From: Diplolepis rosae
Taxonomy: Eukaryota > Arthropoda > Insecta > Hymenoptera > Diplolepididae
Reading direction: 5' to 3'
Assembly (NCBI GenBank): GCA_030998225.1
Contig: JAPYXD010000466.1
Coordinates: forward strand, 3,575,001-3,639,000
DNA: 64,000 nt
Shown: piece after piece, positions 1 to 10,533 of the stretch
How positions within the stretch are numbered: position 1 is the stretch's first letter
Layout of the letters: each line of letters begins with the position of its first letter
Translations under genes and position numbers: made by a program
The notes under the pieces: model-generated
Told to the model about the DNA's origin: nothing
Database searches by the model: none
The model's input: the letters and a program-made list of their open reading frames with translations, nothing else

Positions 1-1015
1 AATTTTTACGTAGGTCGCCGGTACCTTATCGTCAGAGATGCTAGTCGGGAGTCTTGCTTCTCTTCCAAATACTATAGCGGGTGGTGTATAACCGGTGGAT
101 TCCTGGACCGCAGTATTATAAGAAAACATCGCGTACCTCAGCCAATCATCCCAGTTTTGTTTAGTCGCGAAGATTTTTAAGTTTTCGATCAGGGTGATGT
201 GACTTCTTTCGAGAGAACCTAGAGTTTGCGGGTGAAAGGCCGTAGAAGTGATTCTGTCGATTTGAAAGATTTTGCAAAATGTTTTCATGGTGTTTGAAGT
301 GAAGTTACTACCTTGATCCGAATGTATAACTCGAAGACAGCCGAATCGAGAGATAAATTCTTCAGCAAGGGCTTATGCAACAGCGATGGAATTTACTGAG
401 GGGAGGGGAATCGCCTCGGAGTATTTGGAAAAATTATCCTGGATGGTTAGAATATATTTATTTCCTGAGTCGGTTTCTGGGAGAGGTCCCATTATATCAA
501 TTTGTATCTTTTCAAAAGGTTGGGTCGGTGTGTCAGTGATTCCCATTGGTTGGCGATTTTTTATTCGGTCCAATTTGTTTTCTTGACACTTCCGACACAT
601 CCTTATGAAATTTCCTACGTCTGTTTTTAGGGTTTTCCAATAAAAATTTTCGCGTATTCGCCAATAGGTTTTCGAGACCCCTTTATGGTCGCCGAACATT
701 GACCCATGGTTTTCTCTAATTATTTTCTCCCGATCTTCTTTTGGGGGAAAACGAATTTCACCAGAGCAGACATAAATTCGCAATCCTGAACCTGTAAAGT
801 GTTCACGGATTATTTGTTCGATTGAAGTCCACGATATTTCGTCTAGATCGTTTCCGTTTCTTGAGACTTTTATTGACGATATTTTTAATACTTGCATTGA
901 TTGTTTTAATCGCGAAATTGCTCCCGAAATTATGTTTAAGAAGGGTTTATCACTCGATTTGTTTTTTACAGCAACGTTGAAAATGTATTTATCTCTCATG
1001 GCTTAAACCGTGACG
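1..1015 (-). pseudogene. Ty3-1 integrase domain (decayed)
   Basis: The minus-strand reading shows a His-His-Cys-Cys zinc-binding head (CRKCQ near 600), a first catalytic Asp in a DIMGPLP motif, a second in HSDQGSNF and the Glu in GSLERSH. These are hallmarks of retroviral and Ty3 integrases, which insert cDNA into chromosomes. An in-frame stop at about 373 splits the domain between the first and second Asp, and another stop lies near 1001. The C-terminal end is beyond the window. Family assignment is secure; function is lost. Confidence 0.9.
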
Positions 1016-1482
1016 TGGCCCAGTGGAAGATTTTGTTTTTTCAATAATTCCGCGTCTAACAAGTTGTTATCAATTAGCTCTCTATTTAGTGGTGAATTTA
1101 AAGTACAATCTGAAGATACATAGTTCAGCACATGTGATTTCCCCATACAAATCTTGTTTTTACTATAAGATATGCATGAATCCACCATTACCAGAACTGA
1201 GATATCTTTTGAATTTACTGATTGGTTTTGACATCCCTTATTATTTTCTTGCAATACACTTGTCGAGCATTCCGTGTCAGAGGCCGGGCATCCCTATTCC
1301 CCATCGACACCTTCGTTTACTACTGCAAACCCGCGACCATCAATCCCCCCCACTCGAAGCTAACGTGGGATGTATCCGTTCCGATAGTCGTACCTGGGGT
1401 GCCGTCCTACCTGGACCATTGGCGGTTCTGTTTGCTTCTTCAGAGTCCACACCCAAGATTTTGTCGTTGAGGCAAGTATGAG
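1016..1482 (-). pseudogene. Ty3-1 linker between RNase H and integrase (part)
   Basis: An open minus-strand reading with one stop joins the integrase head to the sequence at 2192-2438 once the hAT at 1483-2183 is removed. It has no recognised domain. Linkers of this type are variable in Ty3 elements. The plus-strand ORFs here are antisense shadows. Confidence 0.6.
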
Positions 1483-2191
1483 TAGAGTTCTAAATTTCTC
1501 GGACATTTAAAATCCGGTCACGTTCTCGCGACTGTGACCGTCATTTTAAGACAACTTGAGAATTTACAGAGAATTTAAGGGAATTTTACCATACCTTCAT
1601 CAATATTTTCATTATCATTAAACCTTATAATATTGTAAATTTATTTCCAAACACTATGAATTGCAATAGTGAAGGTTTCATAAAAATAAACTACAAAAAA
1701 TGTCAAGTTTTATCGGAATTCAATATCAAAATTTTTTTTTTTTTATGTCCATTATATTAAATTCAAACATAAAGAACAAGTAATTCAAGTTTTCTTCGCA
1801 CAGATTACGCTTTGATTTAAATAATTGTTTGACAGTTTCGGGACAGTTTATGCACTTTTTTACGTGCTCTGTTTGTCGAGTGGCATGCTTTCTGTACATC
1901 TGATCACAGTATTTGCACTTGAAAGAAGCTTTATTTTGTTTATCAATCATTTTTTTTTTTTAAATTCCAAACTATATTCTTTTTTTTTCCATTTTTATTG
2001 CGCACGTTACACGAACTTCCAGAACAAAGCATTTATCAAAAACAATTGAAAGCTTGAACCGTTACGGAAAAATATTTTTAAATTCTCATAAATTCTCGAA
2101 GAGCACATTCATCAGAGAAATTCTCAGTCATATTCCCGTGCTCTCAGACATATTCTCGGTCACATAAACTCTTTAGAAATCTAAGTATGAG
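1475..2191 (-). mobile_element. hAT-type transposon (1483-2183) with 8-bp TSD
   Basis: The ends are TAGAGTTCTAAA and TTTAGAAATCTA, imperfect inverted repeats starting TAG as is common in hAT elements. The perfect direct repeat AGTATGAG lies at 1475-1482 and 2184-2191, the 8-bp TSD length expected for hAT. Length is 701 bp, so it is non-autonomous. The host is the Ty3-1 linker, and the frame is continuous across the empty site. About 170 bp of its left part recurs inside FB-A near 26880-27020. Confidence 0.85.
1726..1950 (-). pseudogene. BED-type zinc finger remnant of the hAT transposase
   Basis: A 74-residue minus-strand ORF starts with Met and has CKYC, then H and C spaced as in BED fingers (C-x2-C ... 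H-x3-C, residues about 13-33). BED fingers form the N-terminal DNA-binding part of many hAT transposases. The catalytic RNase H-like domain is absent, in keeping with the short element. The A/T-rich 3' end codes low-complexity Lys and Phe and is probably not meaningful. Confidence 0.7.
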
Positions 2192-2438
2192 GTTTATGGG
2201 ACCCATCGACTTTCCAGGGTTCGGGAATCCCGCGACTCGGAAAAACACGCTCGACAAGATTTTCTATGAACCTTTCCGTTCTCTGATTATCTGTGTTGGT
2301 TTCCCCCCTTCTCGTCATCCCATCGCTCAGCATGTGGTGTGCACCTTCCACTGCTGGATCGACCGGAGCCGGAGAGGTGGCAACTACACTTTGATTGTTT
2401 ACTATGGCGTGACAGGTAGCAGAATCGCAAGGATTTCG
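2192..2438 (-). pseudogene. Ty3-1 linker, upstream part
   Basis: The minus-strand reading continues from the RNase H end through a Pro/Ala-rich stretch to the hAT insertion site. It has no recognised domain. It is the upstream half of the linker continued at 1016-1482. The plus-strand ORF 2187-2549 is its antisense shadow. Confidence 0.5.
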
Positions 2439-2758
2439 TCAGAGAGCGTCTGCGTTTATATTTGCACTACCTGGTTTGTAAACTATTTCGTATTCAAATT
2501 CACTAAGTTTAATCTTCCATCGGGCCATTCTGAAGATTGGATCTTTTAAATTATGAAGCCAGACTAAAGGTCGATTGTCGGTAAAGAGGGTGAATTTGCG
2601 CCCATAGAGATACGGACGAAAATGTTGTACAGCCCAAACAATAGCTAAAAGTTCCTTCTCCGTTGTACAATAATCAATTTCCGCTGGGTTCAAACTTCGT
2701 GAAGCGAATGAAATTGGTAAATCCCGACCGATAGTCCCCTGGATTAAAACAGCTCCTA
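2439..2758 (-). pseudogene. Ty3-1 RNase H domain
   Basis: Minus-strand residues include LPISFASRSLNPAE, TTEKELLAIVWAV, FRPYLYGRKFTLFTDNRPL and NADAL, the standard succession of Ty3 RNase H, which removes the RNA strand of the hybrid during reverse transcription. The domain's first residues, including the TTDAS catalytic Asp, lie at 3234-3290 on the other side of the MITE at 2759-3233. Confidence 0.9.
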
Positions 2759-3235
2759 CCCAGGAAAAAAAAACCGATAGAACGCGCGTCTCTTTGAATT
2801 GTGTATCTGTCATTTGCATATTCAGGAAATAAAAATTCAATCGGATGGTGACACTTGGAAACTGCCATTTGTGCGCAATGTTTTAAATCTGCCACTCGAC
2901 ATTGGTTAAATCGTTAAGTGAATAGAGTTGAATAAGACTGATTAACCTCAAATAATTTCTAATGGCAATGTACGATTCATTGATGTTCGCATGAATCGGT
3001 TGAAATTCCAAATGAAATGGAAGTCTTAAAAGGTCACTCTGAATAAGAGAAATACAATAAAAACAGAATACGAATTGTATTGTAAACGATTGTTCACTTT
3101 AAATAAATTATTTTCTATCGGAAATATTGGTTTTCAATCTGTTAATGCTGAAATTCCAGTGACAGATACGCAATTCAGAACACCTCAAAGCCCATTCAAA
3201 TTTAACGCAAGTGAATGGTTTTTTGTTTCCTGGTA
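2757..3235. mobile_element. TA-flanked MITE, 2759-3233
   Basis: Imperfect inverted ends (CCCAGGAAAAAAAAACC against GGTTTTTTGTTTCCTGG) extend inward with a shared GTATCTGTCA block, giving arms of roughly 60 bp. A TA lies immediately outside each end (2757-2758 and 3234-3235), the Tc1/mariner-type TSD. There is no ORF of note. Excising 475 bp plus one TA restores the Ty3-1 RNase H frame exactly, which defines both boundaries. Confidence 0.85.
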
Positions 3236-3702
3236 ACGCAAAATTAGAAGCATCGGTCGTCACGATGAAGATTTCATCAAACTTTGGAAATTATAGGATA
3301 GGTTCGCGACAGATATTGTCTCGAAGTATTTCAAAGGCTTTTTGATGCGCACGTGTCCATTGAAATCTATTTCCCTTTTTCAATAAGTTGTCAAGTATCT
3401 TTGCGAATTTCATGAAGTCTTGGATGAATCGACGATAATAACCTATCAAGCCTATGAATTGTTTGACATTTTTCTGGGAGCTGGGAACGGGAAAATTTTT
3501 AACCGCTTCGATCTTTCGAGGATCTGGTTTCACGCCAGATTGAGTGATTACGTGGCCCAAATATGTGATTTCCTTTTTCAGAAAATGACATTTGTCCGGT
3601 TAAAGGGGTTAATCCAGCAGACTTTAATCATCCTAGCAAGGCCCTTAATTTTCTGGAATGGTCTTCAAGTGAGTTACCATAGACGACAATGTCGTCCATG
3701 TA
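3236..3702 (-). pseudogene. Ty3-1 RT C-terminal half, thumb/connection and RNase H start
   Basis: The minus-strand reading starts at the Met-Asp-Asp of the catalytic YMDD box (about 3701-3690), passes through GHVITQSGVKPDP, KNVKQFIGLIGYYRRFI and FQWTRAHQKAFEIL, and reaches the TTDAS of RNase H near 3260. This order is typical of Ty3 elements. The sequence just before YMDD is displaced to 4453 and beyond by the mariner. Part of the thumb near 3600-3690 is out of frame or decayed. Confidence 0.85.
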
Positions 3703-4454
3703 CTAGGTCTAGAAGTATGAAACCGGAATTTTTTTGCAAAAGTTACACATCTGTTGCATGAAAATGATCAAAAATATTTTATTCAAAGTAATCTTCATTG
3801 CTATTTACACATTTTTCCCACCTCTCCGGAAGGTGATGAATGCCACGCCAATAAAACTGTTCGTCTTTTAAATCAAACCAGTTATCCAGCCATTCTCGTA
3901 CATTTTCGTACGAAGTGAAGAGTTGTTCAGCGAGACCGTGGCCCAGTGATGCGAACAGATGGTAATCCGACGGAGCCAAGTCTAGAGAATAAACGGCATG
4001 TGCCAGAATTTCCCAACTGAACGTCTCGATCGTTTCCTAGACCCGTTCCGCTTTGTGTTGCCTTCTTCGATAATCCGGTCGTTTTTCTTGTAATGCTCGA
4101 TTTAAATAGATCATTTGCTGTTGATTTTTTAAACCACTCGAAACACTGTGTTTTGCCAAGAGCATGTTCACCTTAAGCTTCAACAAGCATTCGATGCGAT
4201 TCTGCAGCAGTTTTCTTCAAGTGATAACAAAAAACCAGTGCTGTCCACAAATCGTAGTTCGTAGGCACAAAACTCGACATGTTGATGCTTGTAGTAAATA
4301 CACTGGTATATCGAACTTGGGTTGTTGTCTACTGAAAATCTTTCTCAGCTGCTAGAGGGAGAAGATGGCGCTGCAGAAGCGGTCGTACGGTCCCTAAACC
4401 GATGGCAAGCACAATCTATAGGGAAATTCCGGTTTCATACTTCTAGAGCTGGTA
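3701..4454 (-). mobile_element. mariner-family element (3703-4452), internally deleted
   Basis: Inverted ends of about 29 bp share the core TCTAGAAGTATGAAACCGG and are flanked by TA at 3701-3702 and 4453-4454. The length is 750 bp against about 1.3 kb for full mariners. The insertion splits the Tyr codon of the host RT's YMDD motif, and deleting it with one TA re-forms that codon. Confidence 0.92.
3779..4280 (-). pseudogene. mariner transposase remnant
   Basis: The minus strand begins with an ATG at 4278-4280 and shows a mariner N-terminus (TAAESHRMLVEA, then GKTQCFEWFK). A large internal deletion follows, then KRPDYRRRQHK, and the C-terminus with LAPSDYHLF (third catalytic Asp of the DDD triad), RRGIH-like and LPERWEKC motifs. 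The second catalytic Asp region is deleted, and there are stops and a frameshift. Mariner transposases cut and paste at TA sites. Not functional. Confidence 0.88.
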
Positions 4455-5348
4455 TAAAAACAGCTCTATTCCTTGAAGCCCGTTTAAAACCCTGTCCTTT
4501 AGCCGCTAAAAAGTGGCGGGGGCATTTTCTAAACCGAAAGGCATTCTTGTGAACTCTAAATTACCATAAGGTGTTGAAAATGCAGTTTTTTCTCTAGAAT
4601 CAGGGTGGAGGCGGATTTGATGGAAGCGTGATGCAAGGTCTAAAACAGAAAAATAACGCGCGCCGCCCAATTGGTCAAGTATGTCAGTGATGTTTGGGAG
4701 GGGGCAGGCATCACCTACCGTTTGTTGGTTTAGTAATCGAAAGTCGATTACCATTCTCCATCTTTTGTTCCCAAGTGTATCAGGTTTCTTGGGCACAATC
4801 CACAAGGGTGAATTGTAAGGTGAGTTAGAGGGTTGGATGATGTCATTTTCATAAAGGTCATGCACCTGTCTACGAATTTCTTGCTTGAGAATTTGGGGGC
4901 TGCGATATTGTTTTTGATTTATAGGATGTTTATTTACCGTGATTATTTCATGTAATACTTCGGTTGTTGACCCTAATTTGTCACCAGGCAGGTGGAATTG
5001 ATACAGGTAGTCGCCGAGCATTGAAAGCATACTTTGACTTTCCTCTTCGTTCAATTTTTTTAGGCCAGTAATCCGTAGAAGGGTGGCAAGGCGGGTGGCA
5101 CGTTCCTTCTGTCCCTCAGAGGAGAGGGGAGAGTAAGCGCTGGTTCGAGCACATAGTGAGACAACCGTATACTCTTGAAGACTTTCTAGGTCAATAGGTG
5201 ACAAGGAGAGTTCGATATCCTGATTTGTACTATTTGTAGCGTAACACTTGGCAAAGTTTCCACTTCTGCTGACAAGTGCCTCGCCCAAATATATCTCTGG
5301 ACCAGCATTAATTTTACCTATATATCCCTGTTCTAAATCTGTTTCCAT
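4453..5348 (-). pseudogene. Ty3-1 reverse transcriptase, N-terminal half
   Basis: The minus-strand ORF of about 280 residues contains YNSPLWIVPKKPD, KRWRMVIDFRLLN, PLPNITDILDQLGG, FSVLDLASRFHQI and FSTPYG, in Ty3 RT order, up to NAPATF. One stop replaces the residue after that motif. The N-terminal 80 residues resemble the protease-RT spacer. The domain continues at 3236-3702 past the mariner. Confidence 0.92.
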
Positions 5349-5809
5349 TTCTAAGATGGTGGATCGAAATTTACGAAATTAAACGATTTCGCTCTCTAAT
5401 GTCAAGTTTCTGACTGTAAATTCCATTCACAGACTATCAAAACCCGCAAGCACAAATTTTCAAGATAAATTTTTGAATGCAGAATGGTATGCACCAAAGA
5501 GTCAATGTGAATGCTCATAAGGTTGTTCGGATAAATGTCAAAACTTGATAAGGCCGTATCTTTGTGAAAAAAATAGCTCGTGACTGTTTAATAGCACATT
5601 TTGAAGGGTAAGAGTAATGCTAAATGATGACATTTGAGAAAAAAACCAAAAAAATTTCTTGCGCCCTGTAATAACCTCAAAAGTAGCAAAAAACCCCATT
5701 TTTCGAGCACATAACCTCAAATATCTTAAAATCCTGACGTGATAGGCTGATTCTGATTCCGGATTCGGATTCTACGTCAAAAATTACTCCGGAAACGACC
5801 CATAGCATT
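5349..5809. other. Unassigned stretch replacing Ty3-1 protease and most of gag
   Basis: No gag zinc knuckle or protease DTG/DSG motif is visible in either strand, although these should lie here. The sequence is AT-rich with only short ORFs. Either an unrelated element replaced the region or it was deleted and filled. No TSD or inverted ends were found. Confidence 0.4.
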
Positions 5810-6004
5810 TCAACAACAAAACCTTGCAGACCTGTGTCTACCTGCCTTACACTGTTCTACGAACATTATCACAGACATGTTCGTTCCGTCAAATTCGGGG
5901 ATTAATTCTTTCGCGAATCTAAAACCTTCTCCTATTCTCTTTACGGGCGTTTGAGTCGCAAGAGAAGTGTCGGGGATGAGAATTTGCACAGGAGATGAAG
6001 TCAC
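5810..6004 (-). pseudogene. Ty3-1 gag N-terminal fragment
   Basis: A 64-residue minus-strand ORF contains FRFAKELIPEFDGTNMSV followed by a FVEQCKA-like stretch, a pattern seen at the start of gag in 17.6/297-type elements. The fragment ends abruptly at about 5810. The recognition comes from family resemblance only. Confidence 0.6.
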
Positions 6005-6960
6005 ATCCCATTAGAAATCCTATTAGTTGTGCTGACTTAAAAAGGTTACAACTAAATATTTTGAGTAAGCAGTATCAAAAATATGGTAAAACTTAACAGT
6101 GCTCAAAAGTGCATGGAACCAAGTATACTACTAATTTGTAAAATTGATCAAATTCATTTAATTTGAGAAATGCAAATATTTCATTTCCATATGCAATATC
6201 TTATGTAATTATAAATCTTTGATAGTAGTAAACTTCAAGAAATAATTATACAGATGAATTAGATTTTATCTGCTTACTAACTGTTCGAATCGTTTTGAAA
6301 TTTACAAAATAGGTAACCACGACTATTACTTTCTCTTAGTGTGCAAATTCTTATTTGTGTCTATATAATATATATATATATGGAGATAAGAAGTAAAAAT
6401 AAGATAACTAAACCAAGGACTTACTACTTGTTGCGGTTAAATTATCCATTTCCACAACACAAATTCACTACACACACTCATATTTATATATCTATACAAG
6501 GCCAATAGCACTAAATTGTCGGTAGGTTTCTTGATTGTAGATTATCTTCTGTTAAGCTGCGTTTCCTGTCTTCGGATAAATTTGTTGTCCCTCGATGGAT
6601 CGTACTTCACGCACGATCCTCCCTCGTTGGATTTCAGGGCCGTTCGACCTCCAGCGGTGGATCGCACTTCACGTGCAATCGTTGGTCCTAAAATTCCTCG
6701 TTGATTCAATCCCCAAGTGAGTACATAGAATGAGAGTATTCTCGATGGAAGTCAGCATCTCAAAGTTTTCAATGACATTTGAATTCAACGTCTGTGGTAG
6801 AATTTCGTCCTGGGTTTAGATCCTTCAATATGTGAAATCGTCGAGTGTTGTTTATTGAATAATACTTTTTTTTCTCTCTAAATTGCACTTCTCAAACATT
6901 TGTTTCGGCTTGCTCCTGGCGTTTGCAGTTTCTTAAACTTCCCTCCTTTCAGGTGCAGCT
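6005..6960 (-). other. Ty3-1 leader (5' untranslated region)
   Basis: This lies between the primer-binding site and the gag fragment. It has a short AT microsatellite near 6366-6382 and two direct copies of a GGATCG-ACTTCACG-type motif near 6596 and 6658. No gene was recognised. Confidence 0.5.
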
Positions 6961-6978
6961 ATCCCACCGCTGCCACCA
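6961..6978 (-). promoter_or_regulatory. Primer-binding site of Ty3-1, tRNA-Leu type
   Basis: The minus strand reads TGGTGGCAGCGGTGGGAT, complementary to the 3' end of eukaryotic tRNA-Leu (AAG/TAG type, ending ATCCCACCGCTGCCA-CCA). It sits 6 nt inside the LTR edge. The tRNA identity is from memory of the family and was not searched. Confidence 0.75.
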
Positions 6979-6984
6979 ATAATA

Positions 6985-7285
6985 TGTTACGTCCTAGACA
7001 GGGATGACAGCCTTTGAGAAATTAAAATGGTGGAATAGTCGCTGCGTTTTCGCTGTTGAAACAGCAAACCTGGAGGTTATGGAATCGACCGGCGAATTCA
7101 AAAGTAATAATTTTCTTATTAGAGAATAATAATCCGTTCGACAAACTTTATTGAATTTATTGACAAATTCAGTTGTGATAAAAGGCCAGTCAAATAACAC
7201 TAACAAACGAATTCGTATATACTAATGTTATATTCCTTAAGATAGGGTGGGGCGGGGAGAATATAATAGACTCGTTCCATACACC
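6985..7285 (-). repeat. 5' LTR of Ty3-1 (inner edge firm, outer edge unresolved)
   Basis: The inner edge is TGTTACGTCC (plus), i.e. ...ACGTAACA on the minus strand next to the primer site. Two AATAAA polyadenylation-like signals lie on the minus strand near 7140-7155. The outer edge could be near 7205, or the LTR may continue beyond the P element to about 9707, where the minus strand has a TATATA promoter-like sequence and ends in TG. In that case the P element inserted inside the LTR. Confidence 0.5.
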
Positions 7286-9633
7286 GAGCCCTATCCGACT
7301 CCCTGCTGCAACGGCGAGAACTTTTTTCCCTTAGTGATTATAGTTTCTATGAGCGAAGTTTTCTCACCAGAGCGGCGCTGCACGCGGCACGCTCTACAAA
7401 AGCATTGTACTAATAGACAAATATTTAAAAAATTTTAAATAATTAAGTTTCTGAACAATATGAAATGAAAAAATGTTCCTAAACTGATTCTAGGACATAA
7501 AATACACATTTTCCATGAATCAATTAATACAAAATAAAAAAAAGGACACATTAAACTTCGTAAAATATATACTGTGGATACGCATGAAGAATTCTTGAGA
7601 CCCTGAACAAAATTTTTTTTATGTTAATGCCGTATAATTGAAAATATATTTAAAAATAAATTAAAAGCTTAAGCTTATAAATAGAAGTATTTTCCATTTT
7701 TATTTTCCAGCTTCAAACGAATGAAATGAAAAATGAATATTTTGTTAAGCCCTGTGTTCAACATAAAAAACCATGCGAAGGGAACTATTTACTCAATTAA
7801 AAATTTGTAAATGTAACAAAAAATATTCATTACTATAAAATTTGCTAGTACATATTTTTAACATGTTTTAAATTTTTAACATGCACAGATCGATGATGAC
7901 TAGTTAAGTGTCGCAAAGCTTGGCATGCTTTTTTTTTCAAATCGCTAAATTTTTAAATTTCAGCCATTTCCTGTCTTACGAATTGTCTCATTCTTATTTA
8001 AAATAAACTTAAATCCCATATGCTAACATCTCTACAGCTTCATTGGCATGTTCTTTGCATTGAAAAATAAATTTTGTTTCACATGACAAAAAATATTTAT
8101 TCCTATAAAATTTGCTAGTACATATTTTTAACACATGTATATATGTCTTCGGTTATGTTCGACATATTTCGTACAGGGAATATAGATGTATTAGATACTT
8201 TATCAGATATAGCTGATTTTTTTCGTCTTTTTTCATTATATTCAATCAATTTTTGTAAGTATTGAACTTCGCGGAAAAATATGAACATATGTATTCATTT
8301 TACTATGACGTGTTTTGCAGGAAAGATGAACTACCGTTTATAATAATAATATTAAAATATTTATTTTAATTACATTATACTTAGTATTTTTTACGCGTAT
8401 AATAAAATATCTTTATATAAAATCTGGTCTAATATTTTATTTCCAGATACGTTCATATTAATCATCACGGTACTTATTTAACTCCAAAATTTATCTTTAT
8501 ATCCCTTCAATCCATTCCATTTCATCCAAATTCTTCCAGTGAAATATAAATATCGAAGAAAGCACTTTTATATTTTTTTACAAAATGGATTTGTATAAGA
8601 CATATAGTGTCATTGATGTTGCATTCAAAATCCATTTAGTATTTCTTTAGCTTCCTTAATTTCAGAAAATTTAACTGAACAAGATAAAAATATTTTATTC
8701 AGTATGAGATTTCGAATGTAATATTATCAATACTGTATAAAAGTTTCACTAATTTTTTGTTCCTTTCCTTTTGTTTAGAGATTTTTTGGCACTATCAGAT
8801 TAGCTGGAGGAACAAATGATCATCCTTGTACACCAACCTTCTTGCAAATATACCAGATATTAGCTGCCTTTAGCATTTTGAAACCTCCAAAGCTTGGAAA
8901 TTGTAGTACTTTCGATGGCAACCCTCCACAGCCCTTAATAACAATTTCAAAATTGAAAAAATTACATCAGTCGAATAGTAAAAGCGCAATTCAAGAAATT
9001 CGAGAAAAGTTAAAAGCAATAATCGATTGTGAAGACACTGATTTTAGTGATTTTGTAGATGCAGTAGGGCAAGATTATGCTTTACCAGCTGTTAGAGATT
9101 GTTTGATTTTTTACACTACTGGTCGTATAACTGCTTACATTAAACAGCACACTCAGTGTTCGACATGCTTAAATGCATTTTTGACTACTTCTGAAATTAA
9201 TGCAGATACGATATCTTTTTCTTGTGATCAGTTACCTGAAAGTTTGATTAGACTTGCAAAAATAAATAAAGATTTCATACATTTAAATGTTAAGTTATAC
9301 AAGCTTATCACAGTTGTCGAATATCTATTTAACAAACTTTGACGGTCTGGCAATTTTTTACGAAAATTAATGTGTTCTTTTTTTTATTTTGTATTAACTG
9401 ATTTATGCAAAATGTGTATTTTATGTCCTAAAATCATTTTAGGAACATTTTTTCATTTCATATTGTTCTGAAACTTAATTATTTAAAAATTTTTAAATAT
9501 TTGTCTATTAGTACAATGCTTTTGTAGAGCGTGCCGCGTGCAGCGCCGCTCTGGTGAGAAAACTTCGCACATAGAAACTATAATCACTAAGGAACCACCA
9601 TTTTGTTTTTAGTCGGACAGGGCTGCATACACC
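7278..9633 (+). mobile_element. P-type DNA transposon (7286-9625) with 8-bp TSD
   Basis: The direct repeat CATACACC lies at 7278-7285 and 9626-9633, the 8-bp TSD length of P elements. Ends read GAGCCCTATCCGACT on the left and AGTCGGACAGGGCTG on the right. Inverted similarity then continues inward from 7325-7560 to 9358-9590, giving long termini of about 270 bp. The 2,340-bp body keeps the last exon of a THAP9-like transposase. The central part holds about 265-bp subrepeats near 7815-8140, also present at 45270-45790. Confidence 0.88.
8779..9342 (+). pseudogene. P-type (THAP9-like) transposase, last exon
   Basis: An exon starts after a TTTAG acceptor at 8774-8778 and stays open to the stop at 9342. 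Its opening (GTIRLAGGTNDHP, then TPTFLQIYQILAAF and KPPKLGNC) matches the C-terminal part of P-element transposases. These catalyse GTP-dependent cut and paste. The remaining residues include a CLIFYTTGRI stretch and a C-x2-C motif (CSTC). No THAP exon was found upstream within the element, so this copy cannot encode a complete transposase. Confidence 0.78.
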
Positions 9634-9741
9634 ATTGATTTCAAACAAAAACTTAAGTGATTTTATTCTGTACCGTATATAACACGTAGTACCTCGCACG
9701 GTTCACACACTCCTCCTCTTTCTTTCTCTTTTTTTCTCTTC

Positions 9742-9885
9742 ATGGTGCAGTCCCTTGTCAGCGTTTTTATGCGGCGCAAAGCAGAAAATAATGAGGGAGA
9801 AAGAGATATACAGATACATCATTCTCTTTCTGTCTCATGATTTTCTGCTTTACGCCGCGTAAAAATGCCGTCGTGGGACTGCACC
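9742..9885. mobile_element. Hairpin MITE, 144 bp
   Basis: GGTGCAGTCCC at the left and GGGACTGCACC at the right flank two long complementary arms (GCGTTTTTATGCGGCG against its near complement, and GCAGAAAATAATGAG), with only a few dozen unpaired bases in the middle. No TSD was identified. It is a stable foldback of MITE type, family unknown. Confidence 0.75.
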
Positions 9886-10533
9886 CTTACATGCGTCCCT
9901 CAGGACTGAACATAGTCGCGCTCCCCCTCTCAACGAACTGCACTTATTCATCTCGCATCATAACGCAGTCGAACAGTCGTCTTTCGTTCCTTTTTTCTTT
10001 TCCTCTCCTTCTAGCGCTAACTCCTATTCCGTAGTTCCGCTTCTTTCTGCCTTCTTGCTGCTACGCGACTTACGTTTGTTTACGACCTGCCGGTACATAC
10101 ATGCGTTTTTCTAACATTCGTTCATCCTGACCAGCCCCCGGAATCTATGGAGTTGAAAATGTCACAGATGTTGACCGTTGGCCACCGTGGCGCTGGCTGT
10201 TCATGAGGCCGACCTTATACAGATTAGTATTATAGAACATTGAAATTTAACGTTTTTTGTGAAAAATTGGTGTCTGAAGTACTTTTGTGTGCTTTTTAGG
10301 TAAATTGGAATGGTTTTAACAGTCCATGATATAAAAATTTATGTGAAAAAGCGGAAATTTGTTGCTGTAGGTTGCAAAACAGGCTACACGTCATGCTCTG
10401 AAAAAGTGCATTGTATTTTGGTTTATTTATCATGAGCGCCTTTAACTTATTAAAATTTAATCTATACCAAATTCAAAACGCTTCGAATAAAAAAATCAAC
10501 AAAGCTGACTGACTGAACTTAAGGTATTATAGA
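9886..10533 (+). repeat. LTR-like remnant (about 10116-10215) in unassigned sequence
   Basis: The block with CCTGACCAGCCCCCGG, AAAATGTCACA, TTGACCGTTG and GTTCATGAGGCC matches, in inverted orientation, the block at 11930-12040 that starts like an LTR (TGTCAGGATCAGCCCCC). The rest of the interval is AT-rich or pyrimidine-rich with no recognised gene. Confidence 0.5.

Larger units (their letters stand above)
1..7285 (-). mobile_element. Ty3/gypsy LTR retrotransposon Ty3-1, 5' end at right, runs off left edge
   Basis: A minus-strand element can be read from right to left: LTR edge, primer-binding site, leader, a gag fragment, RT, RNase H, linker, and integrase to the window edge. RT and integrase resemble the 17.6/297-like Ty3 group. 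Most of gag and the protease are missing between about 5349 and 5809. Three DNA transposons interrupt it at 1483-2183, 2759-3233 and 3703-4452. Removing each with one TSD copy restores the pol reading frame. Several nonsense codons make it non-functional. The outer LTR edge is unresolved. Confidence 0.85.

Noticed and set aside
1023..2549. Plus-strand ORFs opposite Ty3-1
   Set aside because: Antisense to the linker and RNase H readings, which show clear family motifs on the minus strand.
4322..4552. Plus-strand ORF spanning the right mariner end
   Set aside because: It crosses the element boundary and the antisense of the RT, so it is a chance ORF.
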